Origin: Thiothrix fructosivorans
Lineage (GTDB): Bacteria > Pseudomonadota > Gammaproteobacteria > Thiotrichales > Thiotrichaceae
Reading direction: 5' to 3'
Assembly: GCF_017349355.1 (NCBI RefSeq)
Contig: NZ_JAFMPM010000005.1
Location: 62,001 to 126,000, forward strand
Length of the DNA stretch: 64,000 nucleotides
Position 1 is the first letter of the stretch. Every line of letters starts with the position of its first letter. Positions 1 to 8,746 of this stretch are shown piece after piece. The notes under the pieces are model-generated. The model did not search any database and was not told where the DNA came from. It saw nothing but the letters and a program-made list of their open reading frames with translations. The translations under genes were made by a program, and so were the position numbers.

Positions 1-105
1 TGCCAATGAAGCACTGGGCGTGGTTACTGGCTTGTCATCCGCCATCACGGTGGATATGGACACGCTCAGTGATACAAACGCAGTCAATAGAATGGTACGT
101 AACAC
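1..105 (-). CDS. Partial secreted protein, N-terminus only
   Basis: Only the first 35 codons lie in the window. The frame opens with GTG preceded by a strong ribosome binding site (AGGAGG at about 112-118 on the minus strand). The product begins MLRTILLTAFVSLSVSISTV and then MADDKPVTT, which is a typical Sec signal peptide with probable cleavage after the alanine near residue 22. The mature part is cut off by the window edge, so no function can be assigned. Confidence 0.6.
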   Translation of the reverse strand, partial: MLRTILLTAFVSLSVSISTVMADDKPVTTPSASLA

Positions 106-136
106 GTTGAAATCCTCCTAATGTTGTCTACTGTTA

Positions 137-1021
137 TTATGACAATGCGAACCACAGTATAGCAGGCATAATGAGTAAACTGGCAAGATTACCCAGCAGT
201 ACAATCGAGGCAACGCGATCCGGCTCTTGCTGATATTGTTCCGCCACCAACACATTCAGCACCGCCGGAGGGAGTGCGGCAAAGATCAGCAATTGCGCGT
301 ATTGGGTGGCATCTAAGTGCAGCAACGGCATGACCAAATACACGCAAGCAATGCCCGCCGCAGGCCCTGCGATTGCGCCAAATGTGCCGAGTTTCCAATC
401 ACGCAAATTCACATCCAATAAACGCACGCCCAAGGAAAACAGCAATAGCGGTACTGACACTTGCCCCAATAGTTTCACGGTATTTGCCAAGGCATCCGGC
501 AAGGTAATGTGTAAACTGCTGCACAATAACCCCAGAATCGTGGCTTGAATCATTGGCATTTTCAGCAAGTTAAACGGGTTGGTACGGTGATTGAGGATGT
601 AAAATCCCACCGTAAAATGCAGCACCATTTCAATAATGAACAGCACAATCGCCGCTTGCAGCGCGGTTTCCCCAAACGCAAACAGCACCAGTGGAATACC
701 CATATTGCCGGAATTATTGAACATCATCGGCGGCAAAAAGGTTTTCAGATTAATGCGTAATAGCCACGCAATTGGCAACAATAACAAACCCGAACCGAGC
801 ACTACCGTTATCCCGCCAATCGCTAGGTCGCGGTATGCCACGAAATCAAACGGTTTATCCATCAGCGCCCAGAACACCAGAAAGGGCGCAAAGAATTCCA
901 TGTTCAAACGATTCACCACCGCCATATCGGGGCGGCGGAAATAGCCATACGCCGCACCCATAGCGGCGCACGCGAAGACCGGAAAGATGATACTGAGAAT
1001 GCGTAAGGTGGCTTCTAGCAT
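137..1021 (-). CDS. AEC family transporter (auxin efflux carrier/malate permease type)
   Basis: This 294-residue integral membrane protein has about eight to ten hydrophobic segments and no signal peptide. Its length and its glycine/proline-rich helices, including an NNSGNMGIPL segment near residue 104 and GQVSVPLLLFSLG near 186, match the AEC (auxin efflux carrier) family. Characterised bacterial members move malate, malonate or other small organic acids, but the substrate here cannot be read from sequence. It lies 7 bp downstream of the YfiM-like gene on the same strand, so the two may share a transcript. Confidence 0.85.
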   Translation of the reverse strand: MLEATLRILSIIFPVFACAAMGAAYGYFRRPDMAVVNRLNMEFFAPFLVFWALMDKPFDFVAYRDLAIGGITVVLGSGLLLLPIAWLLRINLKTFLPPMMFNNSGNMGIPLVLFAFGETALQAAIVLFIIEMVLHFTVGFYILNHRTNPFNLLKMPMIQATILGLLCSSLHITLPDALANTVKLLGQVSVPLLLFSLGVRLLDVNLRDWKLGTFGAIAGPAAGIACVYLVMPLLHLDATQYAQLLIFAALPPAVLNVLVAEQYQQEPDRVASIVLLGNLASLLIMPAILWFALS

Positions 1022-1028
1022 GAGTGGT

Positions 1029-1370
1029 TCAAAACGTCGTTACCCAAGCAATCTGCTGATGACCGATGACCCAATGTCCGGCTTGTACGCCAACGAATGC
1101 ACCGAGTGCGTCCCATGCTAAATCTTTGCTACTGAATTGATTGCCATCACTTTGGCTATCTGCAATTTCTTTGAGAACACCCGGCGCGATAGCCCACGCA
1201 AACGCTTTGGTTCGGTCATGCGTTTGTGCGTAGGCAGCAACGCCCAACGCGGCAGAGACACCAAAATGCAGAGACTTATCCTTGCCTGTCCACTCATCTG
1301 CATGGGTCAAGTGAGTGGATAACAGCAACATGAGCAGGACAGTTGCCTGCAAGGCTTTAGGGGATTTCAT
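1029..1370 (-). CDS. YfiM-like small periplasmic protein (DUF2279 type)
   Basis: The 113-residue product has an N-terminal signal peptide ending near LTHA (about residue 24). The mature part carries DKSLHFGVSAALGVAA, then GVLKEIADS and SSKDLAWDALGAFVG. The same order of motifs (DKxxHF, KExxDS, KDxxWDxxGA) is found in Escherichia coli YfiM. That family is annotated as a predicted lipoprotein of unknown function; here no lipobox cysteine is visible, so the protein is probably soluble in the periplasm or tethered by its signal segment. The function is unknown. Confidence 0.7.
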   Translation of the reverse strand: MKSPKALQATVLLMLLLSTHLTHADEWTGKDKSLHFGVSAALGVAAYAQTHDRTKAFAWAIAPGVLKEIADSQSDGNQFSSKDLAWDALGAFVGVQAGHWVIGHQQIAWVTTF

Positions 1371-1382
1371 GTAGGGCGATGC

Positions 1383-1838
1383 TCAATCCATTATTCGTAC
1401 CGCCATTACATCACAGGGAACGCCTTTGAGGGTAGCTTCAGCGGTAGAACCCATGAAACCCAGCACGCTTTTCTTGCCACTGTTGCCGACTACCACCAGA
1501 TCAATGCCGTTGTCTTTAACAAATTGGATGATGGCTTCGCTGGGCTTGCCACTGGCGTAGGTGGTTTCCAGTGCAATTGTGGCGATGCCACTCAGGCTAT
1601 CGGCGAGCTTGCGGAGTTTCTCGGTGGCTAAGTTGGTTTGGTTTTTTCGCATGACGGGTGACATACCGAGCTTGTCAGTGCCACCGAAGGCAACATTGCC
1701 GAGTGATGCGTCTTCCAACACATTGAGCAGGGTAAGATGTGCTTGGTAAAAGTTCGCCAATTCATTGGCACGGGCGACGATGGTATTGCTGATTTTGGTG
1801 AAATCGACTGGCACAAGGATGCGTTGATAGGGTTTCAT
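1383..1838 (-). CDS. Universal stress protein, UspA family
   Basis: This 151-residue cytoplasmic protein has the single Usp alpha/beta fold. It begins MKPYQRILVPVDFT and ends with the nucleotide-binding signature GNSGKKSVLGFMGSTA followed by VPCDVMAVR. The G-x2-G-x9-G-S pattern is that of ATP-binding Usp members. The start at 1838 is preferred over an upstream codon because AGGAGA lies six bases before it. The gene stands alone between the YfiM-like gene and divergent dsbD. A general stress role is inferred from the family. Confidence 0.9.
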   Translation of the reverse strand: MKPYQRILVPVDFTKISNTIVARANELANFYQAHLTLLNVLEDASLGNVAFGGTDKLGMSPVMRKNQTNLATEKLRKLADSLSGIATIALETTYASGKPSEAIIQFVKDNGIDLVVVGNSGKKSVLGFMGSTAEATLKGVPCDVMAVRIMD

Positions 1839-1993
1839 GGTCTTCTCCTGTTGATGGGCTGCGCTCATCATGTGATGGATTAGCAGGGTCAGGAATGATC
1901 TAGGTCAATTTTTCGGTGTTCTGACAATTTGCATCTAATTCTATTACACTGACGTACTGATAATAATGGTTAGTGGTTGGAGGAGAGGTAGAT

Positions 1994-3880
1994 ATGGGTA
2001 TTCAACAGCGGTTGTTCCGCTACCTGCGCTATGGCGTGATCGCATTTTGTTGCTTGGTGATGGGCGTGGCGACTGCCGCCGATACGGCGTTTGATTTTGG
2101 CGATGAAAGCCTGACATCCGAACAGGCGTTTGCATTAGGCAAACCTACGCTGGAAGGCGACAACGTAAAGTTGCAATGGGTCATTGCTCCTGATCACTAC
2201 CTCTACAAAGACAAATTTCTTGTCAAAATTTCTGAAGCCGATGGCGTAACCTTGGGACAAGCCCAGCTCCCCAGTGGTGACGTTAAGCAAGATGAATTCT
2301 TTGGTAAAATCGAAGCCGTCCACAATGTCGCTGACATTCGCTTGCCGTTGCAACGCAGTAATCCCAGCATTGCCGCCCATTTTACACTGGATGTCAGTTG
2401 GCAAGGGTGTGCGGAAAATGTGCTGTGTTACCCGCCAGAACGCAAAGCCTTCCAAGTCACCTTGCCGGAAGTGGAGGCGGGTGAACAACCCACGGTGACG
2501 TGGGTAGAAACGGAATTGCCGGGGGCGGTCGCTGAAGCGGCACAGCCTACGATAACTGCGCCGCTTTCCGAACAAGATCAAATTGCGGCGACACTGGCGA
2601 ATGGTAATGTCGCGCTGACCTTGCTGGGCTTTTTGGGATTTGGTTTATTGTTGGCATTTACGCCGTGTGTGTTCCCGATGATCCCGATTCTGTCCGGCAT
2701 TATTGTGGGGCAGAAAAACATGACGGGGCGCAAAGCCTTCATTCTATCGTTAGCTTATGTATTGGCAATGGCGTTGACGTATACCGTCGCAGGCGTGTTG
2801 GCGGGGATGTTCGGGCAAAACTTGCAAGCGATGTTTCAAAATCCGTGGGTGTTGGGGACGTTCAGTGCCATTTTTGTGTTGCTGGCGCTGTCGATGTTTG
2901 GCTTTTACGAATTGCAAATGCCATCCAGCATCCAGAGCCGTTTGAATCATCTCAGCAATAAACAGGAAGGCGGTAGCGTGATTGGCGTTGCCATTATGGG
3001 CGCGTTGTCAGCGTTAATTGTGGGGCCGTGCGTGGCTGCACCGCTGGCGGGGGCGCTGATTTACATTGGGCAAACAGGTGACGCGGTATTGGGCGGCATG
3101 GCATTGTTTGCCTTGAGCATGGGGATGGGGATTCCATTGTTGCTGGTGGGAACTTCCGCTGGGAAGTGGTTGCCGCGTGCGGGCATGTGGATGGAGGCGG
3201 TGAAAGCGGTCTTCGGCGTCATGATGCTGGCAGTGGCGATTTGGATGTTGGAGCGCATTTTGCCTGCACCGCTCGTATTGTTATTGTGGGCAGCATTGTT
3301 GGTGATCTCCGCGATTTTCCTTGGCGCATTGAGCCACTTGCCGGAAAACGTCAGCGGTTGGCGCAAATTCTGGAAAGGTGTAGGTATTTTGTTGCTGATC
3401 TACGGCAGCTTGCTGATGGTTGGCAGTGCGACGGGCAAAGGGGATTTGTTGCAACCGTTGCAAGGTTTGAGCGTGGGGCAGAATGCTAACGCTGCGGGTG
3501 GGGTAGCGGGTGCGCCGACGGGGTTGCAGTTCAATACCGTCAAGACCTTGGCGGAGTTGCAGCAAGCGGTGCAAGATGCGAAAGGTCAGCCGGTGATGGT
3601 GGATTTCTACGCCGACTGGTGCGTGACGTGTAAGGAAATGGAAAAGTACACCTTTGCTGATCCCGCCGTGCAGGCATTGTTGCGCAATGCCATTTTGGTT
3701 AAAGCGGATGTGACCGCAACGAATGCCGAAACCAAGGCCTTATTGAAACAGTTTCAGATTGTGGGGCCACCTGCCATCCTGTTCTTCAACAAAAATGGCG
3801 AGGAATTGCGCCCCTTCCGGCAGATTGGGTTTATGCCAGCCGCCGCGTTTGCGGGGCATTTAAGCAAGGCGTTGCAGTAG
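1994..3880 (+). CDS. dsbD: Thiol:disulfide interchange protein DsbD
   Basis: DsbD moves electrons from cytoplasmic thioredoxin across the inner membrane to periplasmic thiol proteins such as DsbC and cytochrome c maturation factors. All three parts are visible in this 628-residue product: a signal peptide, an N-terminal alpha domain with the paired cysteines in WQGCAENVLCYPPE, about eight membrane segments with the reactive cysteines in LLAFTPCVFPMIP and IVGPCVAAPLAG, and a C-terminal thioredoxin domain with FYADWCVTCKEME. The ATG at 1994 follows GGAGGAGAGG directly, so it is preferred over the GTG 21 bases upstream. The gene converges on the next gene with no intervening bases. Confidence 0.96.
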   Translation: MGIQQRLFRYLRYGVIAFCCLVMGVATAADTAFDFGDESLTSEQAFALGKPTLEGDNVKLQWVIAPDHYLYKDKFLVKISEADGVTLGQAQLPSGDVKQDEFFGKIEAVHNVADIRLPLQRSNPSIAAHFTLDVSWQGCAENVLCYPPERKAFQVTLPEVEAGEQPTVTWVETELPGAVAEAAQPTITAPLSEQDQIAATLANGNVALTLLGFLGFGLLLAFTPCVFPMIPILSGIIVGQKNMTGRKAFILSLAYVLAMALTYTVAGVLAGMFGQNLQAMFQNPWVLGTFSAIFVLLALSMFGFYELQMPSSIQSRLNHLSNKQEGGSVIGVAIMGALSALIVGPCVAAPLAGALIYIGQTGDAVLGGMALFALSMGMGIPLLLVGTSAGKWLPRAGMWMEAVKAVFGVMMLAVAIWMLERILPAPLVLLLWAALLVISAIFLGALSHLPENVSGWRKFWKGVGILLLIYGSLLMVGSATGKGDLLQPLQGLSVGQNANAAGGVAGAPTGLQFNTVKTLAELQQAVQDAKGQPVMVDFYADWCVTCKEMEKYTFADPAVQALLRNAILVKADVTATNAETKALLKQFQIVGPPAILFFNKNGEELRPFRQIGFMPAAAFAGHLSKALQ

Positions 3881-4933
3881 TTATTCCATCAAATCCGCAG
3901 GGAAGCCGTGGGCTGCAAGGGCTTCGCGGCGGTGTTGCAGGTAGCGTTGGAATTCGGGCATCCACGTATACGCGCTGGAGGTGACGTAATCGAGTGCGCC
4001 GTGGGTGTGGAAGGCTTTGAAGTAGGCTTCGGTGCGGAACACTTCTTTGCCAGCGGTATCGAAGAAGACGAGGCTGGGGCTGTATTTGATTTCTAACGCT
4101 TTTGCCCATTCGGCGACCGTCATTTCCTTGCCATCAGGGGTTTGGATGTTGGCGGTGTCGTCTGGATTGGCTTGTGCTAAATCGAGATTGCTGAGGGAAT
4201 AGGCGACTTCTTTGCGTTTGAGAATGTCGTTGTAGAGTTCATCGCAGGTGTCGCATTCTTGCTGGGCGAAGACTACCAGCAGTGGGCGTTTACTGTCTTT
4301 GCGAGCATCTTGCAGGCGTAGCGGGGCAGGCAATGCGTTGGGCAAGGTGTAAGTTTTGTCGGCATTAACCGCTTTGCCTTCGGCTTTGAGCTTGCTGTAG
4401 TACTCTTTGAAGCTGCCGTTTTTCTCGTGTTTGCCGGATACAAAATCCAGTGCTAATTCAAATTTTTCGGGGGCGTAATAGCCATTGACGCGCAATACCA
4501 CTGTGCCGGTTTCGTCGAGGAATAGCATGGTGGGGGTGTATTGCACTTTGAGGTCAGTCGCGAATACCTTTTCGGTGGTTTCTTTGCCGTCAACAGCGGT
4601 TACGCTGCGGTCGCCCCACATATTAATCGCAATGACATCGAAGTTTTTCTGCGTTTTGTCGGTAATACTTTGCTTGCCGAAATTGTCTTGGATGAGTTTG
4701 GCGCAATACGGGCAGCCGTCTTGGTAGAAATACAGCACCAAGCGCTTGTTAGCGGCGCTGGCTTCTTTGATGTCATCGCGCAGGTCGAGGAAGGATTCTT
4801 TGAACCACGCGGGTTTGTCGATAGCGCCGGGGTTGACTAGACCGGCTTCGAGTTGGGTGGGGGCGGCGGCGGGTTCAGCGGCGTAGGCTGATACCGCTAG
4901 TAATGCCAGCGTAATGGGTAGGATGTATTTCAT
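3881..4933 (-). CDS. Periplasmic protein with two thioredoxin-like domains (SoxW-like)
   Basis: The 350-residue product has a signal peptide cleaved near YAA/EPA (residue 19) and two thioredoxin-fold units. The first contains LVLYFYQDGCPYC (C74, C77) and a cis-proline region QYTPTMLF. The second contains LVVFAQQECDTC (C227, C230) and KYSPSLVFF. Thioredoxins of this SoxW-like kind are found in sulfur oxidisers, where they may keep thiol carriers reduced. The stop codon abuts the dsbD stop, so the genes are convergent but functionally related, and DsbD is the obvious electron donor. A good ribosome binding site (GGAGG) precedes the start. Confidence 0.8.
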   Translation of the reverse strand: MKYILPITLALLAVSAYAAEPAAAPTQLEAGLVNPGAIDKPAWFKESFLDLRDDIKEASAANKRLVLYFYQDGCPYCAKLIQDNFGKQSITDKTQKNFDVIAINMWGDRSVTAVDGKETTEKVFATDLKVQYTPTMLFLDETGTVVLRVNGYYAPEKFELALDFVSGKHEKNGSFKEYYSKLKAEGKAVNADKTYTLPNALPAPLRLQDARKDSKRPLLVVFAQQECDTCDELYNDILKRKEVAYSLSNLDLAQANPDDTANIQTPDGKEMTVAEWAKALEIKYSPSLVFFDTAGKEVFRTEAYFKAFHTHGALDYVTSSAYTWMPEFQRYLQHRREALAAHGFPADLME

Positions 4934-5029
4934 GGAACGACCTCCTCAAATAGCGGTAATGCAGTGATATTATTGGGTTATGGAGGCAGTTTAGCAGGTT
5001 GTTTATAGGTGGGATATTTCTAGGGTTGG

Positions 5030-5209
5030 TTATGGTTGAATGGTGCGGCGTGAATGTTGAATTGCATCATCCAGTAACTCGCTGAGGTCAGCTTCCTGCA
5101 TATCTTGAAAGGCTTGCTGCATTTGGCGGGTTATACGCTTGTATTGGACTTCGTTTAACAGTTCGTCGAGGTTTTGGCACACTGGTAGGGTAGGGACTTG
5201 GCGTAGCAT
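5030..5209 (-). CDS. Small hypothetical protein
   Basis: This 59-residue product begins MLRQVPTLPVCQNLDELL. GGAG is placed six bases before the ATG, which is why this start is preferred over the longer reading beginning at 5269. It looks soluble, with an acidic helical C-terminal half (QEADLSELLDDAIQ). The size and charge are like those of small antitoxin-type proteins, but no family is recognised and no toxin partner lies next to it. Confidence 0.4.
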   Translation of the reverse strand: MLRQVPTLPVCQNLDELLNEVQYKRITRQMQQAFQDMQEADLSELLDDAIQHSRRTIQP

Positions 5210-5329
5210 GGAGTACTCCAGTGATGTAATGATGCTGGTTAGTGTGGTTGATAGGGGTGAAGGAGGCAAGTGCGCTAATAATTAATTTTTTTGTTTCAAT
5301 GTTTTTGAACTTAAGAGCTGGATTTTTCT

Positions 5330-5652
5330 TTGCTGAGCAAAAGAGAATATATATCTAAAATAATATTGGAATCGAGGAGCAAAAAAATAAAAAATATAGC
5401 GGTGAAATATATGGAGATAAATGTTAAAAATGTTTCAGGATCTTGGCCTGATCCAAGCATATTGAGTTCTTACCATACGGATGATGTCCATATTCGTTTG
5501 GCAAGGCTGGAAGAAAAATGGCTGGGGCTGGATAGGTGAAAAACAGCCAATTTATTGGTATTGCAGAAAAATCGTCTAGACTACCTGATAGTGAAACAGA
5601 AATTTTTGGAGGAGTGTTTATAGCCCCTCCTACAACCAGAGCCGAACCATGA
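5330..5652 (+). other. AT-rich stretch with two short overlapping reading frames, probable gene remnant
   Basis: A 69-codon frame (TTG start at 5330, stop at 5539) contains KYMEINVKNVSGSWPDPSIL and ends EEKWLGLDR. A 38-codon frame opens with GTG at 5536, overlapping that stop as GTGA, and its own stop overlaps the ATG of the next gene as ATGA. Neither has a convincing ribosome binding site, and the base composition is more AT-rich than that of the flanks. It reads best as the decayed end of an imported gene, although a coupled mini-operon is not excluded. Confidence 0.3.
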
Positions 5653-6794
5653 CTCCCCAAGAACTCCAAACCCTGATCCAACAAGGCGAAAACGCCGCCG
5701 TCGAATTCAAGGCATTGCCGCTGCGCCCTGAAGCCTTAGCCCGTGAAATGGTGGCATTCGCCAACAGTGCTGGCGGTACAATCCTGCTCGGTGTGGCGGA
5801 TGATGGCACAGTGCTTGGCATCGACGGTTCAGACCAACTCGAAGAGTGGGTGATGAATATCGCCCGCACAGCCGTGATTCCCGCCTTGACCGTGACTTAC
5901 GAAACCGTCGCGATCAATGCAACGCGGGTTGCGGTAGTCGCTGTTCCCAAAGGCAGCGACAAGCCTTACCAAACGGGTGATAAATACCTGATGCGGGTCG
6001 GCTCAACCAATCGCGTGGCGACACAAGCCGAATTGATGCGCTTATTTCAAATGTCCGGCGTGTTCCATTACGACACCCTGCCAGTCGCCAACGCCAGTAT
6101 CAACGACCTCAATATGGCAGCACTCGATAGCTATTTCGCCAACTACGGGTTTGAGTTTTCTAAGGAAGCGGATATTGCCCGCCGTCAGTTATTGATCAAT
6201 ACCGATATTCTTGCGCCCTCCGGTGAACCCACCATTGGCGGTTTGCTAATGTTCGGGATCAACCCGTCACGCTATTTGCCGCAAGCTGCCATTATGTTTG
6301 CCCACTTTAACGGTTTAGAAATCGCGGCTGAGTTGATCGACCGCCAAGAAATCATTGGTACATTGCCCCAGCAAGTGGATGCTGCCGTCGCCGTGATGAA
6401 AAATAATCTGTTGCGCCCCTCCACCATCGAAGGCATGAAGCGCAAAGATACCCGCCAACTGCCGCCCGATAAGGTGTTGCGTGAAATGGTGGTGAATGCC
6501 TGCGTCCACCGCAATTACGCCATTGCTGGCTCTCGCATCCGTATTTTCATGTTTGATGACCGCATTGAGTGCATCAGTCCGGGGCGTTTGCCCAATACCG
6601 TTACGGTGGAAAAACTGCGTTCTGGAGTGTCTTATGCTTCCAATCCGGTGCTGCTGAAATTCATGGATAACCTGCGTTACATTGACCGTTTAGGGCGCGG
6701 TTTCCCGATGATTTACCGCGAAATGCAGCAGATTGGCAAAGAGGTCAACGTTTACGAACTCGGCGAAGAGCTGCGCGTCGTGTTGCCTTTATAA
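5649..6794 (+). CDS. AlbA_2 (Schlafen-like) DNA-binding / RecG-like ATPase-fold protein
   Basis: The 381-residue protein starts with an AlbA_2 domain: VEFKALPLRPEALAREMVAF near residue 18, then FANSAGGTILLGVADDGTV, and a YLMRVGSTN segment near residue 115. The C-terminal half has the helical/ATPase-like segment found in proteins annotated as putative RecG-related regulators: LREMVVNACVHRNYAIAGS, then ISPGRLPNTVT and RLGRGFPMIYREM. Such proteins are often annotated as transcriptional regulators or helicases, but they lack helicase motifs. The molecular role is uncertain. It precedes the HAD gene by 32 bp on the same strand. Confidence 0.8.
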   Translation: MTPQELQTLIQQGENAAVEFKALPLRPEALAREMVAFANSAGGTILLGVADDGTVLGIDGSDQLEEWVMNIARTAVIPALTVTYETVAINATRVAVVAVPKGSDKPYQTGDKYLMRVGSTNRVATQAELMRLFQMSGVFHYDTLPVANASINDLNMAALDSYFANYGFEFSKEADIARRQLLINTDILAPSGEPTIGGLLMFGINPSRYLPQAAIMFAHFNGLEIAAELIDRQEIIGTLPQQVDAAVAVMKNNLLRPSTIEGMKRKDTRQLPPDKVLREMVVNACVHRNYAIAGSRIRIFMFDDRIECISPGRLPNTVTVEKLRSGVSYASNPVLLKFMDNLRYIDRLGRGFPMIYREMQQIGKEVNVYELGEELRVVLPL

Positions 6795-6826
6795 CGCCAT
6801 TGTCACCAATAATCGAGAGTTAAGCC

Positions 6827-7432
6827 ATGCAACCCACCCTCAAACTCATCGCCTTCGACCTGTTCGGTGTCGTGATTTCCGACGGACACCTTGTCACCCA
6901 CGGTTTGCTGCCGTTGTTATCACCTACCATGACCAAAGCTGCCGTCAAGCCGTATTATGATGCTTACACGGGCGGGCAGATTAGCGAAGCGGCGTTTTGG
7001 GAAGGTATCGGTTTGACGCTGGAATCACCCATCCGCCAGCAATTCCTCAACTTTTTTGAATTGGATGCGGACTTGGCGGCAGTGACCTACGCGCTGTCAC
7101 AACGTTACCGCCTCGGCATCCTCTCCAATTTAGGGGCAGAATGGGGTGACATGTTGGAAGCGCGGTTTGCATTCAGTGAACGTTTCGAGCCGCGCATTAT
7201 CAGCGGCGTGGTCAAGTGCCAAAAGCCGGAACCGGCGATTTACGAAGTGCTGATAACAGCCAGCGGAGTAGGGGGTGAACACATTGCCTTCATCGACGAC
7301 CGCCGCGAAAATCTGGCGGTGGCCAAGCGTTTCGGCATGACCACCATCCATTACCGGCGCGAAGCCGACGCGCACCCGTTTGAGCCGGATTACACCATTG
7401 AATCCTTGACGGAAGTGTTGGCGATTTTGTGA
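6827..7432 (+). CDS. HAD-superfamily hydrolase
   Basis: This 201-residue protein has the HAD motifs in order: a first motif IAFDLFGVVISDG in which the usual second aspartate is replaced (DxFGVV, as in YihX-type proteins), motif II ILSNLGAEW, the motif III lysine in KCQKPEPAIY, and motif IV AFIDDRRENLAVAKRFG. Family members dephosphorylate sugar phosphates or nucleotides, but the substrate cannot be predicted. It follows the AlbA_2 gene and converges on nnrS, with 10 bp between the stops. Confidence 0.85.
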   Translation: MQPTLKLIAFDLFGVVISDGHLVTHGLLPLLSPTMTKAAVKPYYDAYTGGQISEAAFWEGIGLTLESPIRQQFLNFFELDADLAAVTYALSQRYRLGILSNLGAEWGDMLEARFAFSERFEPRIISGVVKCQKPEPAIYEVLITASGVGGEHIAFIDDRRENLAVAKRFGMTTIHYRREADAHPFEPDYTIESLTEVLAIL

Positions 7433-7442
7433 GGACTAACCC

Positions 7443-8657
7443 TTAACCATACCGCCCATCAATACGCGGCTTAATCAGCATTGGCGCATACTGCCACACA
7501 AACAGCGCAAACGCGGCAATCCACAGCAATTGAGCGCTCAGAATCCACATAGCGTAAAACTCTGGAACAAGCGCCGCATTCACCACGCGCACGAATGCAC
7601 CCGCAAACAACAGCAAGAAAATGATCGGCAAAATCGCTGGCGGCTCAGACACATCGCGCCCGGTGTGCCCTAACGAAACCCGCGTCATCATGCCGACCGT
7701 CATCAGCGCAATGCCGCCATACGCAAACGCATGAATCCACACCGGCGCAATGCCTGTTGCAAGGTGGAGGAATTTCAGCAAGAAACCGATCACTAACCAG
7801 CCATACGCCAGATACAACGCCCACAACAGCGGCTTTTCCCAGATATTGGCGTGATACCAGCCTTGCAAGCGGAAGCCGTGCAATACCGCTTGCACCAACG
7901 CCAAGATGCCCGTGAGCAATACTGCCATCGCGTTGCCCGTTGCCAGCGCGATCACATCTGCCACCGCAAACAGCAGGAACAGCACCAGACTGAAACGGTC
8001 TACCCATACATCATTGCGTGCCGTGAACGGGCAGCCCACGCCGCGCTCAATGAAAAAGGGGATAACGCGCCGCCCCATCGTAAAAATTAGCGCTAAAATG
8101 ATATAGAAACCAGCATACAAGCCGACTTGCACACCTTCTGCCCAATAGCCCAAGATGCCGAGGTAAAACGCGATATTGGCAGGAACGAGTAAGGCAATCT
8201 TGCCGACCAGTGCCAATTGTTTCCACTGCTTGCTACGAATAATCGGGCGGGCAAGGGCGATGGCGAGCCAGAGTAAAAATAGCGTATCGACGCTGGCGAC
8301 CACTATCAGCGGCACGCCAACAAACGGCAGTAAGCGAGCCAATGCCCATGCCCCTGCTAACACCAGCAACGGCTCTTCGTGCAACGTTTGCTGATTTGTC
8401 CAGTTTTTAACAGCAGTGAGCAGGAAGCCAGCGGCGACTGCAACGGCATACCCAAACACCATTTCATGCGCGTGCCACTGAATGGCGGGGTAATCGGCAT
8501 GTAAACCAGACCAGCCAAAGCCGTAAATGCCTGCCCACAGGATCATGCCAATCACGGCAAACAACCCCGCGCCGAGGAAAAACGGGCGAAAACCAAGGTG
8601 ATGCAGGGCGTATTTGCCGGTATAGGGCTTTTCGAGGTTTAGCAGCATGAACGACAT
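7443..8657 (-). CDS. NnrS family membrane protein
   Basis: This 404-residue polytopic protein has about twelve hydrophobic segments. Conserved histidine-containing motifs typical of NnrS are visible: LHHLGFRPFFLGAG near residue 18, IQWHAHEMVFGYA near 59, FFIERGVGCPF near 201, and WIHAFAYGGIALMTVGMMTRVSLGHTG near 307. NnrS is a haem- and copper-containing membrane protein linked to nitric oxide stress and denitrification. No denitrification genes are adjacent here. Neither candidate start codon has a clear ribosome binding site, so the N-terminus is tentative. Confidence 0.9.
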   Translation of the reverse strand: MSFMLLNLEKPYTGKYALHHLGFRPFFLGAGLFAVIGMILWAGIYGFGWSGLHADYPAIQWHAHEMVFGYAVAVAAGFLLTAVKNWTNQQTLHEEPLLVLAGAWALARLLPFVGVPLIVVASVDTLFLLWLAIALARPIIRSKQWKQLALVGKIALLVPANIAFYLGILGYWAEGVQVGLYAGFYIILALIFTMGRRVIPFFIERGVGCPFTARNDVWVDRFSLVLFLLFAVADVIALATGNAMAVLLTGILALVQAVLHGFRLQGWYHANIWEKPLLWALYLAYGWLVIGFLLKFLHLATGIAPVWIHAFAYGGIALMTVGMMTRVSLGHTGRDVSEPPAILPIIFLLLFAGAFVRVVNAALVPEFYAMWILSAQLLWIAAFALFVWQYAPMLIKPRIDGRYG

Positions 8658-8746
8658 CCGTGTGGGTATTAAGAGCGTTAGATTATACGCGCATAAATGC
8701 CCAAAACGAGTAGTGGTTCAAAGCTGAATTCAGGTCGGCGCATCCA

